From: Gammaproteobacteria bacterium
GTDB taxonomy: Bacteria > Pseudomonadota > Gammaproteobacteria > Steroidobacterales > Rariloculaceae
NCBI GenBank assembly: GCA_022825505.1
Contig: JAJDWR010000011.1
Coordinates: 1-64,000, forward strand
DNA: 64,000 bases
Direction of reading: 5' to 3'
Part shown: positions 1-8,812 of the stretch, one piece after another
Layout of the letters: each line of letters starts with the position of its first letter
Numbering within the stretch: position 1 is the stretch's first letter
Position numbers and translations under genes: made by a program
The notes under the pieces: model-generated
Databases searched by the model: none
Seen by the model: only the letters and a program-made list of their open reading frames with translations
What the model was told of the DNA's origin: nothing

Positions 1-549
1 GTCGAACCTGGCCAGCGCCATGCTCCGCAACACCGAATCCACGTGCGAGGACTCGGTTCGTTCGGTCTTCAGGAACTTGCGCCGGGCCGGGGTATTGAAG
101 AACAGGTCACGGACTTCCACAGTGGTGCCGGGCGGATGCGCGGCCGGTCTGGGCGCCGCTGCGATCCCGCCATCGCACTCTACACTCCATGCCGAGTCTG
201 CGCCCTCTGCGCGGGAGACCAGCCGAAACCTCGCGACCGAGGCGATGCTCGGCAAAGCCTCGCCCCGAAAGCCCAGGCTTGCAACCTTCTCAAGCTCCTC
301 AAGCGTCGAAATCTTGCTGGTGGCATGACGCGACAACGCGAGCGCAAGCTGGTCCTTCGGGATACCGATGCCGTCGTCGCGGACGCGAATCAGTCTCGTG
401 CCTCCCGACTGAATCTCCAGCTCGATGCGGCGCGCGCCGGCATCCAGACTGTTCTCGACGAGTTCCTTGACGGCGGATGCCGGGCGTTCGACGATCTCTC
501 CGGCCGCAATCTGGTCGATGAGGTCCGAGGGCAGGATGCGGATCGACAT
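1..549 (-). CDS. mutL: DNA mismatch repair protein MutL (N-terminal part, cut by window edge)
   Basis: MutL couples mismatch recognition by MutS to strand incision. These 183 codons hold the N-terminal GHKL ATPase domain. The ATP-binding helix reads [11 protein letters not shown], followed by RDDGIGI and by SLGFRGEAL, the three hallmark motifs of MutL. The frame stays open to base 1, so the C-terminal dimerisation region lies outside the window. The ATG at 549 starts the usual MSIRILP... sequence. The gene lies about 80 bases downstream of amiC on the same strand, as in the classic tsaE-amiB/C-mutL-miaA-hfq order. Confidence 0.96.
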   Translation of the reverse strand, partial: MSIRILPSDLIDQIAAGEIVERPASAVKELVENSLDAGARRIELEIQSGGTRLIRVRDDGIGIPKDQLALALSRHATSKISTLEELEKVASLGFRGEALPSIASVARFRLVSRAEGADSAWSVECDGGIAAAPRPAAHPPGTTVEVRDLFFNTPARRKFLKTERTESSHVDSVLRSMALARFD

Positions 550-629
550 GGCCCTATTTTAGCCCGTGCATCACCAGACGTGGCCGCAAATTTTGAAACG
601 GAGTGGCGGCAGGGCCAGCGCCGGGGAAG

Positions 630-1955
630 TCAGCCGACCGGTATGGTCAGTACCTGGCCGATCCGGATCATGTCGCCGGAAAGCCCATTGAAGCGCTTGA
701 GTGCGGACAAGCTGACGTCGTAGCGCAACGCGATCTCCGAAAGCGTCTCTCCACGGGCGATGACGTGCCGCACCGCACTTTCGCGGTAAGGCGGCGGATT
801 GGCCGCCAGGTAGCTGCCCGGCGGCGGATTGTCGCGAAAATAGTCGACGATGCCGTCGTGAATGGCCCGCGCCACCGCGCGCTGGTACTGGGAAGTCCTG
901 AGCGCGGCTTCCTCGCGGGGGTTCGAGATGTACGCCGTTTCGATGAGCACGGACGGAATATCCGGCGATTTCAGGACCAGGAACGGTGCATGTTGCACCT
1001 GGTGCTTGCGAATCTTCGCGATGGTATCCAGCCGCTTGATGATGCTCTGTCCCACCTGCGAACTGGCGCTGATGGCCGCGTTCTGGGACAGATCGAGCAG
1101 CACGCTGGCCAGCACCTCGTCCTTGTCCGCCAGCGACACGCCGCCGATCATGTCGGAGGCGTTCTCGCGCTCGGCGAGCCGGCGGGCCGCTTCGTCGCTG
1201 GCCCCCTTGTCGGACAGCACATAGACCGTGGAACCGCCGACGCGGGGATCCCGGAAGGCGTCGGCGTGGATGGATACGAACAGGTCCGCCTCGCCCTGCC
1301 TGGCGCGCTCGGTGCGCGTGCGATGCGGCAGGTAATAGTCGCCGTCGCGTACCAGTATGGGCTCCATGCCGGGTTGTGCGCGCACCTCTTCGGCGAGGTA
1401 TCGCGAGATTCCCAGCACGATGTGCTTTTCCCTCGTCCCTCCGGGGCCGATCGCTCCCGGATCCTCGCCGCCGTGCCCGGCGTCGATGGCGATCACCACC
1501 GGACGCCCGCCGGGGATATCGGCACGCGGTACGCGCCGCACCGCCGACGGCGCGGGCTTCGTCGGGGTGAGATCCACTACCAGCCGGTACCCGTAGATTT
1601 CGTTGGGTTCGAGCACGAAGCTGCTGGCCTGCGATGGCTGATTCAGGTCAAGCACCACGCGCAGCACGTCGCCCGGACGGGTTCCGGTGCGCAGATTCGA
1701 GACCAGTCCACGGGCTTCGGCGATATCGGCCAACACGGAGAGGCGGCTGTCGTCGAGATCGATGACCAGCCGGCTGGGATTCTCGAGACTGAAGACGTTG
1801 TAGGCGGTGGGTCGATCGAGGTCCAGGACCACACGCGTCGACTCCGGACTCGCCCAGAGCCTCACGCCTTCGACTTCGTTGGCCTGGGACATGGAGGCCA
1901 GAAAGCCTCCTCCAAGGAACAGAATCGCCACAAAGCGATATGCCCTTCCAAGCAT
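630..1955 (-). CDS. amiC: N-acetylmuramoyl-L-alanine amidase (AmiB/AmiC type) with LysM
   Basis: This periplasmic zinc amidase cleaves the amide bond between MurNAc and the stem peptide during cell separation. The 441-aa product has a signal peptide (about residues 1-25), an AMIN domain (about 27-130), an Amidase_3 catalytic domain (about 150-370) and a C-terminal LysM module (about 395-440). Zinc ligands are visible in DAGHGGEDPGA, in the following TREKHIV and in SIHADAF. The catalytic Glu is in SVLIETAYISNP. It sits between tsaE and mutL, as amiB does in E. coli. The C-terminal LysM resembles AmiB, so the symbol could equally be amiB. Confidence 0.93.
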   Translation of the reverse strand: MLGRAYRFVAILFLGGGFLASMSQANEVEGVRLWASPESTRVVLDLDRPTAYNVFSLENPSRLVIDLDDSRLSVLADIAEARGLVSNLRTGTRPGDVLRVVLDLNQPSQASSFVLEPNEIYGYRLVVDLTPTKPAPSAVRRVPRADIPGGRPVVIAIDAGHGGEDPGAIGPGGTREKHIVLGISRYLAEEVRAQPGMEPILVRDGDYYLPHRTRTERARQGEADLFVSIHADAFRDPRVGGSTVYVLSDKGASDEAARRLAERENASDMIGGVSLADKDEVLASVLLDLSQNAAISASSQVGQSIIKRLDTIAKIRKHQVQHAPFLVLKSPDIPSVLIETAYISNPREEAALRTSQYQRAVARAIHDGIVDYFRDNPPPGSYLAANPPPYRESAVRHVIARGETLSEIALRYDVSLSALKRFNGLSGDMIRIGQVLTIPVG

Positions 1956-2062
1956 TGCTGCACGCCTCTCCCACAGACTGCCCGCCTATGTTTGCAAAAC
2001 AAGCAGTGAAATTCAACGCTTTTTTCCGAAAAAATAGAGGATTAGATGGAAAACCTAGAACG

Positions 2063-2572
2063 CTAGGGAGATCTGGGGCTTAAATCTGTCAACAGTGCAG
2101 CGCCGACCGGCGAGTGCGGTGTGACCGAAATGCGTCGCCCGGCGGCTCCGGTGATTTCGATTTCCACCAGCAAGTCGCAGCGCGCGGTCAACTGCTGCGA
2201 CCGTCCGGGCCACTCTACCAGGAGCCACGCATCCGGCCGGTCAAGCCAGTCATTGACGCCGATGGCTTCCAGTTCGAGTGCCTGGCGGGCCGGGGCCTGG
2301 TCTTCGGGTAACCGGTAGAGATCGATGTGAACCAGCGTGACATCGCCCAGTTCGTAGTGTTCGAGCAAGGTGTAGGTGGGCGATGGGACGCGCCCGCGAT
2401 GACCCAGACCTTCCAGCATGCCGCGGACCCAGGTGGTCTTTCCGGCTCCCAGGGGGCCCTCGAGGCCGACCAGCAGCCGGCACGGCACGTGGTTTCTCCA
2501 GTGACGCGCAAGAACCTGCGCCCGTTCCCGGAACTGCCCCTCCCCTTCCACGTCCCAGGCTATGGCAGGCAC
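2063..2572 (-). CDS. tsaE: tRNA threonylcarbamoyladenosine biosynthesis ATPase TsaE
   Basis: TsaE is the ATPase partner of TsaB/TsaD in making the t6A37 modification of ANN-decoding tRNAs. The 169-aa product has the P-loop GPLGAGKTT, the SPTYTLLEHY segment and the HIDLYRL Walker-B-like segment typical of the family, plus a slightly long C-terminus. Translation starts at a GTG. It lies 25 bases downstream of the carbonic anhydrase gene and about 100 bases upstream of amiC, all on the minus strand, which suggests one transcript. Confidence 0.93.
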   Translation of the reverse strand: MPAIAWDVEGEGQFRERAQVLARHWRNHVPCRLLVGLEGPLGAGKTTWVRGMLEGLGHRGRVPSPTYTLLEHYELGDVTLVHIDLYRLPEDQAPARQALELEAIGVNDWLDRPDAWLLVEWPGRSQQLTARCDLLVEIEITGAAGRRISVTPHSPVGAALLTDLSPRSP

Positions 2573-2597
2573 GGGTACTTTGCCGTCAGCCAGTGGA

Positions 2598-3458
2598 CTA
2601 CTCGATGGGAGCGAGCAACTCCAGCGCAGTCACTAGCTGACGCACGCCGTGCGAGCCCGTTTCGTTAAACACATTGTCCTGCTCCGCCCAGCGGTGCAGC
2701 GAGTTGATGTCGAGCCTGGCGCACTGTGGCCGCACGCTCCAGGTGACCTGGGCCGCCGAACACGTGCTCTGGTCGTATGACGGGCCCGTCGTCGAGCCTC
2801 GAAACAGCACCGGCTCGCCCGTCGTCGCCGGAATCATCCTCGCCTGGTGCAGGCCATCGACGACATTGCCGCCATAGGCCATGGCAGTGAAGTCAAGCGC
2901 ATCCGGATCGTTGACGACCAGAAACGCCTGGGCTTCCACGCGCAGCAGCGGGTCGCTGCAGGTATCCGGCACGCAGGCGCCCAACCCCTCGCCCGGCGCG
3001 GCGGCGCAGGTCGTATGGACCCAGTGCACTTCGATCGTGTCGCCGGGTTCCACGCCCTGGTAGGCGCCCTCTGCCGGTGCGAGTTCGGCTGCGGTGAGAT
3101 CGGCCGTTTCGTTGCAGGCGTATCCGCCGTCGTCCGCATCGCTCACGAAGACGCTGAATCCCGGGCCGCTGTGTTCGGCATTGGTATGCGTGTGGATGTT
3201 GCACAGGTTCATCTCGCTTGCAGGCGGCGCGAACGGAAATACCACGGCGTTCAGGCCGGCGCTGCTGGCGATATCGCGTGGCGTCTGCGGCCCCATGTCC
3301 ACGCAAAGTTCCTCGCCCGGCGAATCCGGCGAGGCGTCGGCGGACACCGCGGACTCTGGCGAGGCGTCGGCAGTCGCTGCGGACTCCGGCATATCCTCGC
3401 CGCCGCAACCGGCTGCCAGTGTAATCAGTCCAATACTCAAACTCTGTGCAATTCTCAT
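2598..3458 (-). CDS. Delta-class carbonic anhydrase, predicted lipoprotein
   Basis: The 286-aa product matches the delta-class carbonic anhydrase family, known from diatoms and found in some marine proteobacteria. These enzymes hydrate CO2 to bicarbonate. It begins with a lipoprotein signal (lipobox LAAGC near residue 18), then a low-complexity linker with repeated ADASP(E/D)S units. The family block follows: CNIHTHTNAEH, GDTIEVHWVHTTC, GEGLGACVPDTC, AYGGN.V.GLHQAR and TWSVRPQCARLDINSL. Paired Cys and clustered His suggest a disulfide-bonded zinc enzyme outside the cytoplasm. It sits between nnr and tsaE, which are normally adjacent. The family call rests on remembered motif order, not a search. 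Confidence 0.82.
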   Translation of the reverse strand: MRIAQSLSIGLITLAAGCGGEDMPESAATADASPESAVSADASPDSPGEELCVDMGPQTPRDIASSAGLNAVVFPFAPPASEMNLCNIHTHTNAEHSGPGFSVFVSDADDGGYACNETADLTAAELAPAEGAYQGVEPGDTIEVHWVHTTCAAAPGEGLGACVPDTCSDPLLRVEAQAFLVVNDPDALDFTAMAYGGNVVDGLHQARMIPATTGEPVLFRGSTTGPSYDQSTCSAAQVTWSVRPQCARLDINSLHRWAEQDNVFNETGSHGVRQLVTALELLAPIE

Positions 3459-3540
3459 GATCGTGGCTCCTGACGTGAAATCCAGCCTGAGTCGGCGTTC
3501 CCAGCGCCTCCGTCGATACTATTTCAGCGTTTGTATGCCG

Positions 3541-5082
3541 TCAAAGGATTACGTTGCGTGCCGCCAGTCCGGTGGGGTTCACCGCTTCGCGGATGTGTGC
3601 CATCAGGTCCCCCGCCAACATGCCGCGTTCACCGCCCCGGGCGGTCGCATCGCCGCAGGCAGCGTGAACCCACACACCTGCCCGCGCAACCGCAGGCAGG
3701 TCCCCCGATTGCACCAGCAGCCCGCCGAGGATTCCGGCCAGGACATCGCCCATGCCCGCCGTCGCCATGCCGGGGTTGCCCCGGTCGCACAGTCCGATGC
3801 AGAACTCACCCGGCGCGGCGACGAGTGTGCCCGCCCCTTTGAGGACCGCCACGCCCCGAAACCGGTCCACGATCCTCGCCACGGCGTCCGCGCGGTCCGC
3901 CTGAATTTCTTGGGTGGATGTTCCGAGCAACCGCGCCGCCTCGCCCGGGTGGGGCGTCAATATCCAATTGCCCCTCGCCGTCCGCTTGTCCCGCGCCCGG
4001 CCTTCCCCGGCCAGCAAATTCAAGCCGTCGGCATCCACAACCACAGGGAGTTTGCTCTGCAGCACCCGCTCCCACACGGCACGCGCCCACGCCGACTGGC
4101 CCAGACCGGGGCCCAGCACGACGCCATCGGCCGCTTGCAGCCATGGGTCGAGTTGCGGGGGATCTTCAATGGCCACGCACATCACCTCGGCTCGACCGGC
4201 CATTACGGGACCAACCGAGTCGGGATGGGTCGCCACCCGGACCAGTCCGGCGCCCGAGCGAAGCGCCGCCTCGGCGGCCAGGCGAATCGCACCGGACATG
4301 CCCGGGCCGCCGCCCACGAGCAGGAGACTGCCTGCGTCCCCCTTGTGTGCGGTCCGCGGCCGAGGCAGCAGGATGGCCCGCACGTCGGCCCGCGCAATCC
4401 TTCGAATCGGAGCCTCAACCTGCGCATGGGCAGCAGGCGGGATATCGAGGCCGGCGAACTCCAGCGCGCCCCTGAAGTCCGCGCCTTCACCGACGAACAG
4501 GCCCTGCTTGAGCCCCACGAAGGTGACGGTCAGGTCCGCATGGACTGCAGCGCCCAGCGGCAGGCCGGAATCGGCGTGGAGCCCGGTGGGAATATCCAGC
4601 GACATCACGGGGCGCCGGGCTGCCTCCATGGCCGCCACGGCCGCCTGAAAGTCACCGCGCAGTTCACGGTCCAGGCCGCTTCCAAGGAGACCGTCGACGA
4701 GGATGTCCTCCTCGGGCACGCGGCCGGCGTCGAACGGCTCGAACGTCCCGCCCTGCTTTCGGTAGTCCTGCCACGCGCGGGCCGCATCCCCGGAGAGCCG
4801 GCCCGGCGGCACGACGGCGATGACCCTGACGCTCAATCCGAGGTCCCCGGCCAGGCGCGCCACCACGTAACCGTCGCCCGCGTTGTTGCCCGCTCCGCAA
4901 TACACCGCGATGGACTGCGCGGCAGGCCAGCGCCGGCGCAACGCGGCAACCGCGGCCTCGCCGGCGCGGCACATCAACGTGTAGCCGGCTATCCCCATCT
5001 CCTCGATGGCGATTCTGTCCAGAGTGCGGACCTGGTCGGCTGTGTAGATCGCCGTCGGGAGTCGGGAACGGGCCAATTCCAT
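3541..5082 (-). CDS. nnr: Bifunctional NAD(P)HX epimerase/dehydratase
   Basis: This enzyme repairs hydrated NADH and NADPH. The N-terminal YjeF_N half (about residues 1-215) epimerises the R form; the C-terminal half (about 225-510) is an ADP- or ATP-dependent dehydratase. Visible motifs are AGNNAGDGYV in the epimerase, and GGGPGMSGA, DADGLN and GMATAGMGDVLAG in the dehydratase. I chose the ATG at 5082 (MELARSRLP...). An upstream in-frame start at 5175 would overlap the divergent queG start and adds residues unlike the family. The product is about 513 aa, normal for the fused form. It heads the run to mutL. Confidence 0.93.
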   Translation of the reverse strand: MELARSRLPTAIYTADQVRTLDRIAIEEMGIAGYTLMCRAGEAAVAALRRRWPAAQSIAVYCGAGNNAGDGYVVARLAGDLGLSVRVIAVVPPGRLSGDAARAWQDYRKQGGTFEPFDAGRVPEEDILVDGLLGSGLDRELRGDFQAAVAAMEAARRPVMSLDIPTGLHADSGLPLGAAVHADLTVTFVGLKQGLFVGEGADFRGALEFAGLDIPPAAHAQVEAPIRRIARADVRAILLPRPRTAHKGDAGSLLLVGGGPGMSGAIRLAAEAALRSGAGLVRVATHPDSVGPVMAGRAEVMCVAIEDPPQLDPWLQAADGVVLGPGLGQSAWARAVWERVLQSKLPVVVDADGLNLLAGEGRARDKRTARGNWILTPHPGEAARLLGTSTQEIQADRADAVARIVDRFRGVAVLKGAGTLVAAPGEFCIGLCDRGNPGMATAGMGDVLAGILGGLLVQSGDLPAVARAGVWVHAACGDATARGGERGMLAGDLMAHIREAVNPTGLAARNVIL

Positions 5083-5156
5083 GGAGCGATATACTAACGC
5101 GTCCGTCTGTCCCGGCCGCCACGGACCTTCGCAGCGCCGGTAGCCCCGCCATAAAG

Positions 5157-6296
5157 ATGCAAACCGACTCCACAACCGAGTTCCCCCCGGCGGCCGCCGA
5201 TGCCGTCGCGATGGACAAGGCGCAACTCGCGAAACTGGCGGATGCGATCAAGCGTAAGGGGCGCGCGCTGGGCTTCCAGCAGGTCGGCATTGCCGGTGTG
5301 GATCCTGGCGAGGCCGAGTCCCGCTTCAGGTCATGGCTTGCACGTGGATTCCACGGCGAGATGGATTATCTCAGCCGGCACGGAAGCAAGCGCACACGAC
5401 CGGCGGAACTGGTGCCCGGGACTGTGCGCGTCGTGTCGGCAAGGATGGACTATTGGCCCGAGGGGAGCGCCGATGCGGAGGACCTGCTCGAGAAATCCCC
5501 TCACGCCTACGTCTCGCGCTACGCCCTGGGGCGGGACTATCACAAGGTGCTGCGCGCCCGGCTGAAGCGCCTGGCCGAGTTCATCCGGGTTCAGGTCGGG
5601 GGCGCCGGCTACCGGGCCTTTGTAGACAGCGCTCCTGTCCTTGAGAAGCCGCTCGCGCAAAACGCCGGCCTGGGCTGGATCGGCAAACATACCAACCTTT
5701 TGAACGCCAATGCGGGTTCGTGGTTCTTCCTTGGCGAGCTCTTTACCGACATTCCCCTCCCCGTCGACGAGCCCGCAGGGGACCATTGCGGTAGCTGCAC
5801 GGCGTGCATCGACATCTGTCCTACCGGGGCCATCGTCGCTCCCTACGTTCTGGACGCGCGACGGTGCATTTCGTACCTCACGATCGAGCTGCGAGGCAGC
5901 ATTCCCGAGGAATTCCGGCGCGCCATCGGCAACCGGGTCTTCGGCTGCGACGACTGCCAGCTGGTCTGCCCCTGGAACAAGTTTGCCGTACCCAGCAGCG
6001 AAGCGGATTTTGCCGCGCGCCACGGTCTCGACGCCGCCCTTCTGGCCGACCTGTTCCGCTGGAGCGAAACCGACTGGGATGCCGGTACCCGTGGCAGCGC
6101 ACTGCGCCGCGCAGGCTACGCAGGCTGGCTGAGGAACCTTGCGGTCGCCCTGGGCAACGCGGAGACGTCCCCCGAGGTCATCGCTGCACTAAGGGAACGG
6201 ATGGATCACCCCTCGGAGCTTGTTCGGGAACACGTGCACTGGGCCCTGGAGCAACATCGATCAACGGCCGCAGAATCCGTACCCGCGGACGCCTGA
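5157..6296 (+). CDS. queG: Epoxyqueuosine reductase
   Basis: QueG performs the last step of queuosine synthesis in tRNA, reducing epoxyqueuosine with a cobalamin and two [4Fe-4S] clusters. The 379-aa product carries DUF1730 in its first half, the first ferredoxin motif CGSCTACIDICPTGA and the second, CISYL...FGCDDCQLVCPWN. A HEAT-like C-terminal region ends the protein. It is transcribed away from nnr with about 75 bases between starts. An internal ATG at 5211 would also leave a complete enzyme, so the first 18 residues are uncertain. Confidence 0.94.
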   Translation: MQTDSTTEFPPAAADAVAMDKAQLAKLADAIKRKGRALGFQQVGIAGVDPGEAESRFRSWLARGFHGEMDYLSRHGSKRTRPAELVPGTVRVVSARMDYWPEGSADAEDLLEKSPHAYVSRYALGRDYHKVLRARLKRLAEFIRVQVGGAGYRAFVDSAPVLEKPLAQNAGLGWIGKHTNLLNANAGSWFFLGELFTDIPLPVDEPAGDHCGSCTACIDICPTGAIVAPYVLDARRCISYLTIELRGSIPEEFRRAIGNRVFGCDDCQLVCPWNKFAVPSSEADFAARHGLDAALLADLFRWSETDWDAGTRGSALRRAGYAGWLRNLAVALGNAETSPEVIAALRERMDHPSELVREHVHWALEQHRSTAAESVPADA

Positions 6297-6384
6297 CCCG
6301 TCTGTGAATTCAGGCTCAAGGCCCGACGCCGGCCAGCGGTGGTGCAAGATCAACCTGACAGATTCCGATCAGGTTGATACTGCG

Positions 6385-7260
6385 CTAGATTCTCAGGTTG
6401 TCGATCAACCGCGCCTTGCCCAGCCACGCCGCCGCGAGGACGATCAGGTCGTCGTCGGCCGACTCCAGGCCGTTGGGCCGGCTCAGGTCCCCGGCCCTGC
6501 GAACCTCCACATACTCGGGATCGAATCCCGCATCCTGCAACGCCCGGGATGCCTGCGTCTCCACGGCGCGAAGATCCCGCTCTCCGTCGAGCAGCGCTTC
6601 CCGAACTCGCTGCAACTCCCCGTGCAGCTTCGGGGCCGTGCGGCGCTCGGACGTGCTGAGATAGCGGTTTCGGGAACTCATCGCCAGTCCATCCCGCTCC
6701 CGCCAGGTGGAGCCCGCAACCACCTCGATCGGCAACTGAAGATCCCTGACCATGCGGCGCAACAACACCAGTTGCTGATAGTCCTTTTCCCCAAGCACCA
6801 TGACGTCGGGCGCGACGATGCCGAGCAGCCGCAGTACCACCGACGCCACGCCTTCGAAATGCCCCGGACGGCTCGCGGCGCAGAGCTCGCCGTGCAACTG
6901 GGGTACCGAGACTTTCACCGCCGCCTCGGACCCGAACGGATAGATGTCCTTCTCGTCCGGCGCAAAGACCAGATCCACCAGTCCCTGCTCGGCCAGCATC
7001 GACTCGTCTGCGGCCAGGGAGCGCGGATAGGAGGCAAAATCCTCGCCGGCCCCGAACTGCGTGGGATTGACGAATATGCTGCAGACGACACGGTCGGCAC
7101 GCTCGCGTGCGATCTTCATCAGACTCAGATGCCCCTGGTGCAGGTTCCCCATGGTGGGGACCAGGGCTACGGTCCGATGGGTCAGTCTCCAGCTACCGAC
7201 CAACTCGCGCACGGCCTTCGTGGTATAGGCGCCTTGCAGGGGAACGCCCGCAATGTCCAC
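6385..7260 (-). CDS. panC: Pantothenate synthetase (pantoate--beta-alanine ligase)
   Basis: PanC condenses pantoate with beta-alanine, using ATP, to make pantothenate for coenzyme A. The 291-aa product has the nucleotidyl-transferase motif MGNLHQGHLSL, the FVNPTQFG segment and the late MSSRNRYLS motif. I start it at the GTG at 7260 because AAGGAG lies eight bases upstream. An in-frame extension up to 7353 would overlap the end of panB and lacks family similarity. It is the last gene of the pcnB-dNK-panB-panC operon. Confidence 0.95.
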   Translation of the reverse strand: MDIAGVPLQGAYTTKAVRELVGSWRLTHRTVALVPTMGNLHQGHLSLMKIARERADRVVCSIFVNPTQFGAGEDFASYPRSLAADESMLAEQGLVDLVFAPDEKDIYPFGSEAAVKVSVPQLHGELCAASRPGHFEGVASVVLRLLGIVAPDVMVLGEKDYQQLVLLRRMVRDLQLPIEVVAGSTWRERDGLAMSSRNRYLSTSERRTAPKLHGELQRVREALLDGERDLRAVETQASRALQDAGFDPEYVEVRRAGDLSRPNGLESADDDLIVLAAAWLGKARLIDNLRI

Positions 7261-7297
7261 GTCCGATCTCTCCTTGCGCCGAAACGGGCGCATTCTA

Positions 7298-8128
7298 TCA
7301 GGAGAAACAGTGCTCGCTGGAAGGATAATCGCGGTTGCGCACCGCAAGGACATAGGCCTGAAGCGCGTCGAGCGTGGAGTCCGCGTCTTCCATGAAGTTC
7401 CTCACGAATCGCGGCGTGCGTCCCAGGGTGATCCCGAGCATGTCGTACAGAACGAGTACCTGGCCGTCCACCGACGGACCCGCACCGATGCCAATGATGG
7501 GCAGTTGAATCGCCTCCGAGATCATCTCGCCGACCTCGTTGGGCACGCATTCCAGCAGCAGCACATCGGCCCCGGCGCCCTCCAGGGCCTTCGCGTCCTC
7601 AACCATCTGCCGTACCGCGGCGGGTTCCCGGCCCTGTACCTTGAAGCCCCCGATCTTGTGTACCGACTGCGGCTTGAGCCCGACATGGGCGCACACGGGA
7701 ATATCGTGCCGCGCCAGACACGACACGACGTCGACCTGGTTCTGGCCGCCCTCAAGCTTGACCATCATCGCGCCGCCCTCCTGCATGAGCCGCACGGCGT
7801 TGTCCAGTGCCTGCTCGGGTGAGGCGTAGCTCATGAACGGCAGATCGGAGACCAGGAACGGCCGCCTGATTCCGCGCGCCACCATCCGGGTGTGATAGAC
7901 GACATCGCCCACGGTGACCGGTACGGTGGTCTCGTGCCCCTGGATGACCATGCCCAGAGAATCGCCGACGAGAACCAGGTCCACGCCGGCCAGGTCGACC
8001 AGTTGCGCGAAGCTCGCGTCATAGGCGGTCAGGCACGCAATGGGCACGCCGTCCTCCTTCATCTGCCGCAGCGTGGAGACGTTGACCGGGGGGGACGGCA
8101 TGCCCCGCTGTTGCAACTGCTTGTACAT
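7298..8128 (-). CDS. panB: 3-methyl-2-oxobutanoate hydroxymethyltransferase
   Basis: PanB transfers a one-carbon unit from methylene-tetrahydrofolate to ketoisovalerate, the first committed step of pantothenate synthesis. The 276-aa product has VLVGDSLGMVIQGHETT and the VCAHVGLKPQSV and GIGAGPSVDGQVLV segments of the TIM-barrel family, with the metal-binding Asp in GDSLG. A GGAGGA ribosome site precedes the ATG. The gene lies between the deoxynucleoside kinase and panC, consistent with one pantothenate operon. Confidence 0.96.
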   Translation of the reverse strand: MYKQLQQRGMPSPPVNVSTLRQMKEDGVPIACLTAYDASFAQLVDLAGVDLVLVGDSLGMVIQGHETTVPVTVGDVVYHTRMVARGIRRPFLVSDLPFMSYASPEQALDNAVRLMQEGGAMMVKLEGGQNQVDVVSCLARHDIPVCAHVGLKPQSVHKIGGFKVQGREPAAVRQMVEDAKALEGAGADVLLLECVPNEVGEMISEAIQLPIIGIGAGPSVDGQVLVLYDMLGITLGRTPRFVRNFMEDADSTLDALQAYVLAVRNRDYPSSEHCFS

Positions 8129-8146
8129 GACGAATCCTCCGGGCCG

Positions 8147-8806
8147 CTAGACCATCGACGTTGCGGCCGGATTGAAGAACTGCCGTCCGGGCCGGACGCG
8201 CCCGATTTCCTGCAGCAATTCGCTGTAGTCCGAGTCCCGCTGGGCGGGATCGAATTCCGCCGCGTTCACGATGAGCAGCGGCGCCTCATCGTACCGGTAG
8301 AAGAAATTGGCGTAAGCCTCGCACAGCCGCTCAAGATAACGAAGATCGATACCCTTTTCGGTCTCCAGTCCACGGCTGGCAATACGCCGCAGAAGGACAT
8401 CCGGGGGCGCCTGCAGGTAGATCACCAGATTGGGCCGCGGTGGATTCATGTCAAGGGTCTGGTAAACCTGCTGGTACAGCGCCAACTCGCTGCGGTCCAG
8501 GACATGCTCGGCGAAGAGGCGATCCTTGTCCATCAGAAAATCCGTGACGCGAACGTTGCAGAACAGGTCGCTCTGGCGAATATGGTCCAGCACCCGCGCC
8601 CGCTGAAAGAGGAGAAACAACTGGGACGGCAACGCCGCCTGCCGGTGGTTCTGGTAGAAGCGCGACAGGAACGGGTTTTCCCGGGGGTTGTCGAGAATCA
8701 ATTCGCCATCGAAACTCTCCGCCAGCCGGCCGGCCAGACCCGCCTTGCCCGAACCGATCGGTCCTTCGACGACGATGTAACCGGGATTGTTCGAAGACAG
8801 CGCCAT
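8147..8806 (-). CDS. Deoxynucleoside kinase family protein with altered P-loop
   Basis: The 219-aa product belongs to the dCK/dGK-type deoxynucleoside kinases often found beside pcnB and panB in gammaproteobacteria. Visible features are the P-loop GPIGSGKAGL (residues 15-24), LFLLFQRAR, the KDRLF and LDRSELALY segments, and the Arg-rich lid RRIASRGLETEKGID. In the Walker A motif the residue after Lys21 is Ala22, where Thr or Ser normally helps bind Mg2+. Activity is therefore uncertain. The start lies six bases after the pcnB stop. The folK gene that often sits here is absent. Confidence 0.85.
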   Translation of the reverse strand: MALSSNNPGYIVVEGPIGSGKAGLAGRLAESFDGELILDNPRENPFLSRFYQNHRQAALPSQLFLLFQRARVLDHIRQSDLFCNVRVTDFLMDKDRLFAEHVLDRSELALYQQVYQTLDMNPPRPNLVIYLQAPPDVLLRRIASRGLETEKGIDLRYLERLCEAYANFFYRYDEAPLLIVNAAEFDPAQRDSDYSELLQEIGRVRPGRQFFNPAATSMV

Positions 8807-8812
8807 TCGATC

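Noticed and set aside
3094..5097. A 667-codon plus-strand frame
   Set aside because: It runs opposite the carbonic anhydrase and nnr genes, which have strong family motifs. The composition (Arg/His/Pro-rich) is typical of a shadow frame.
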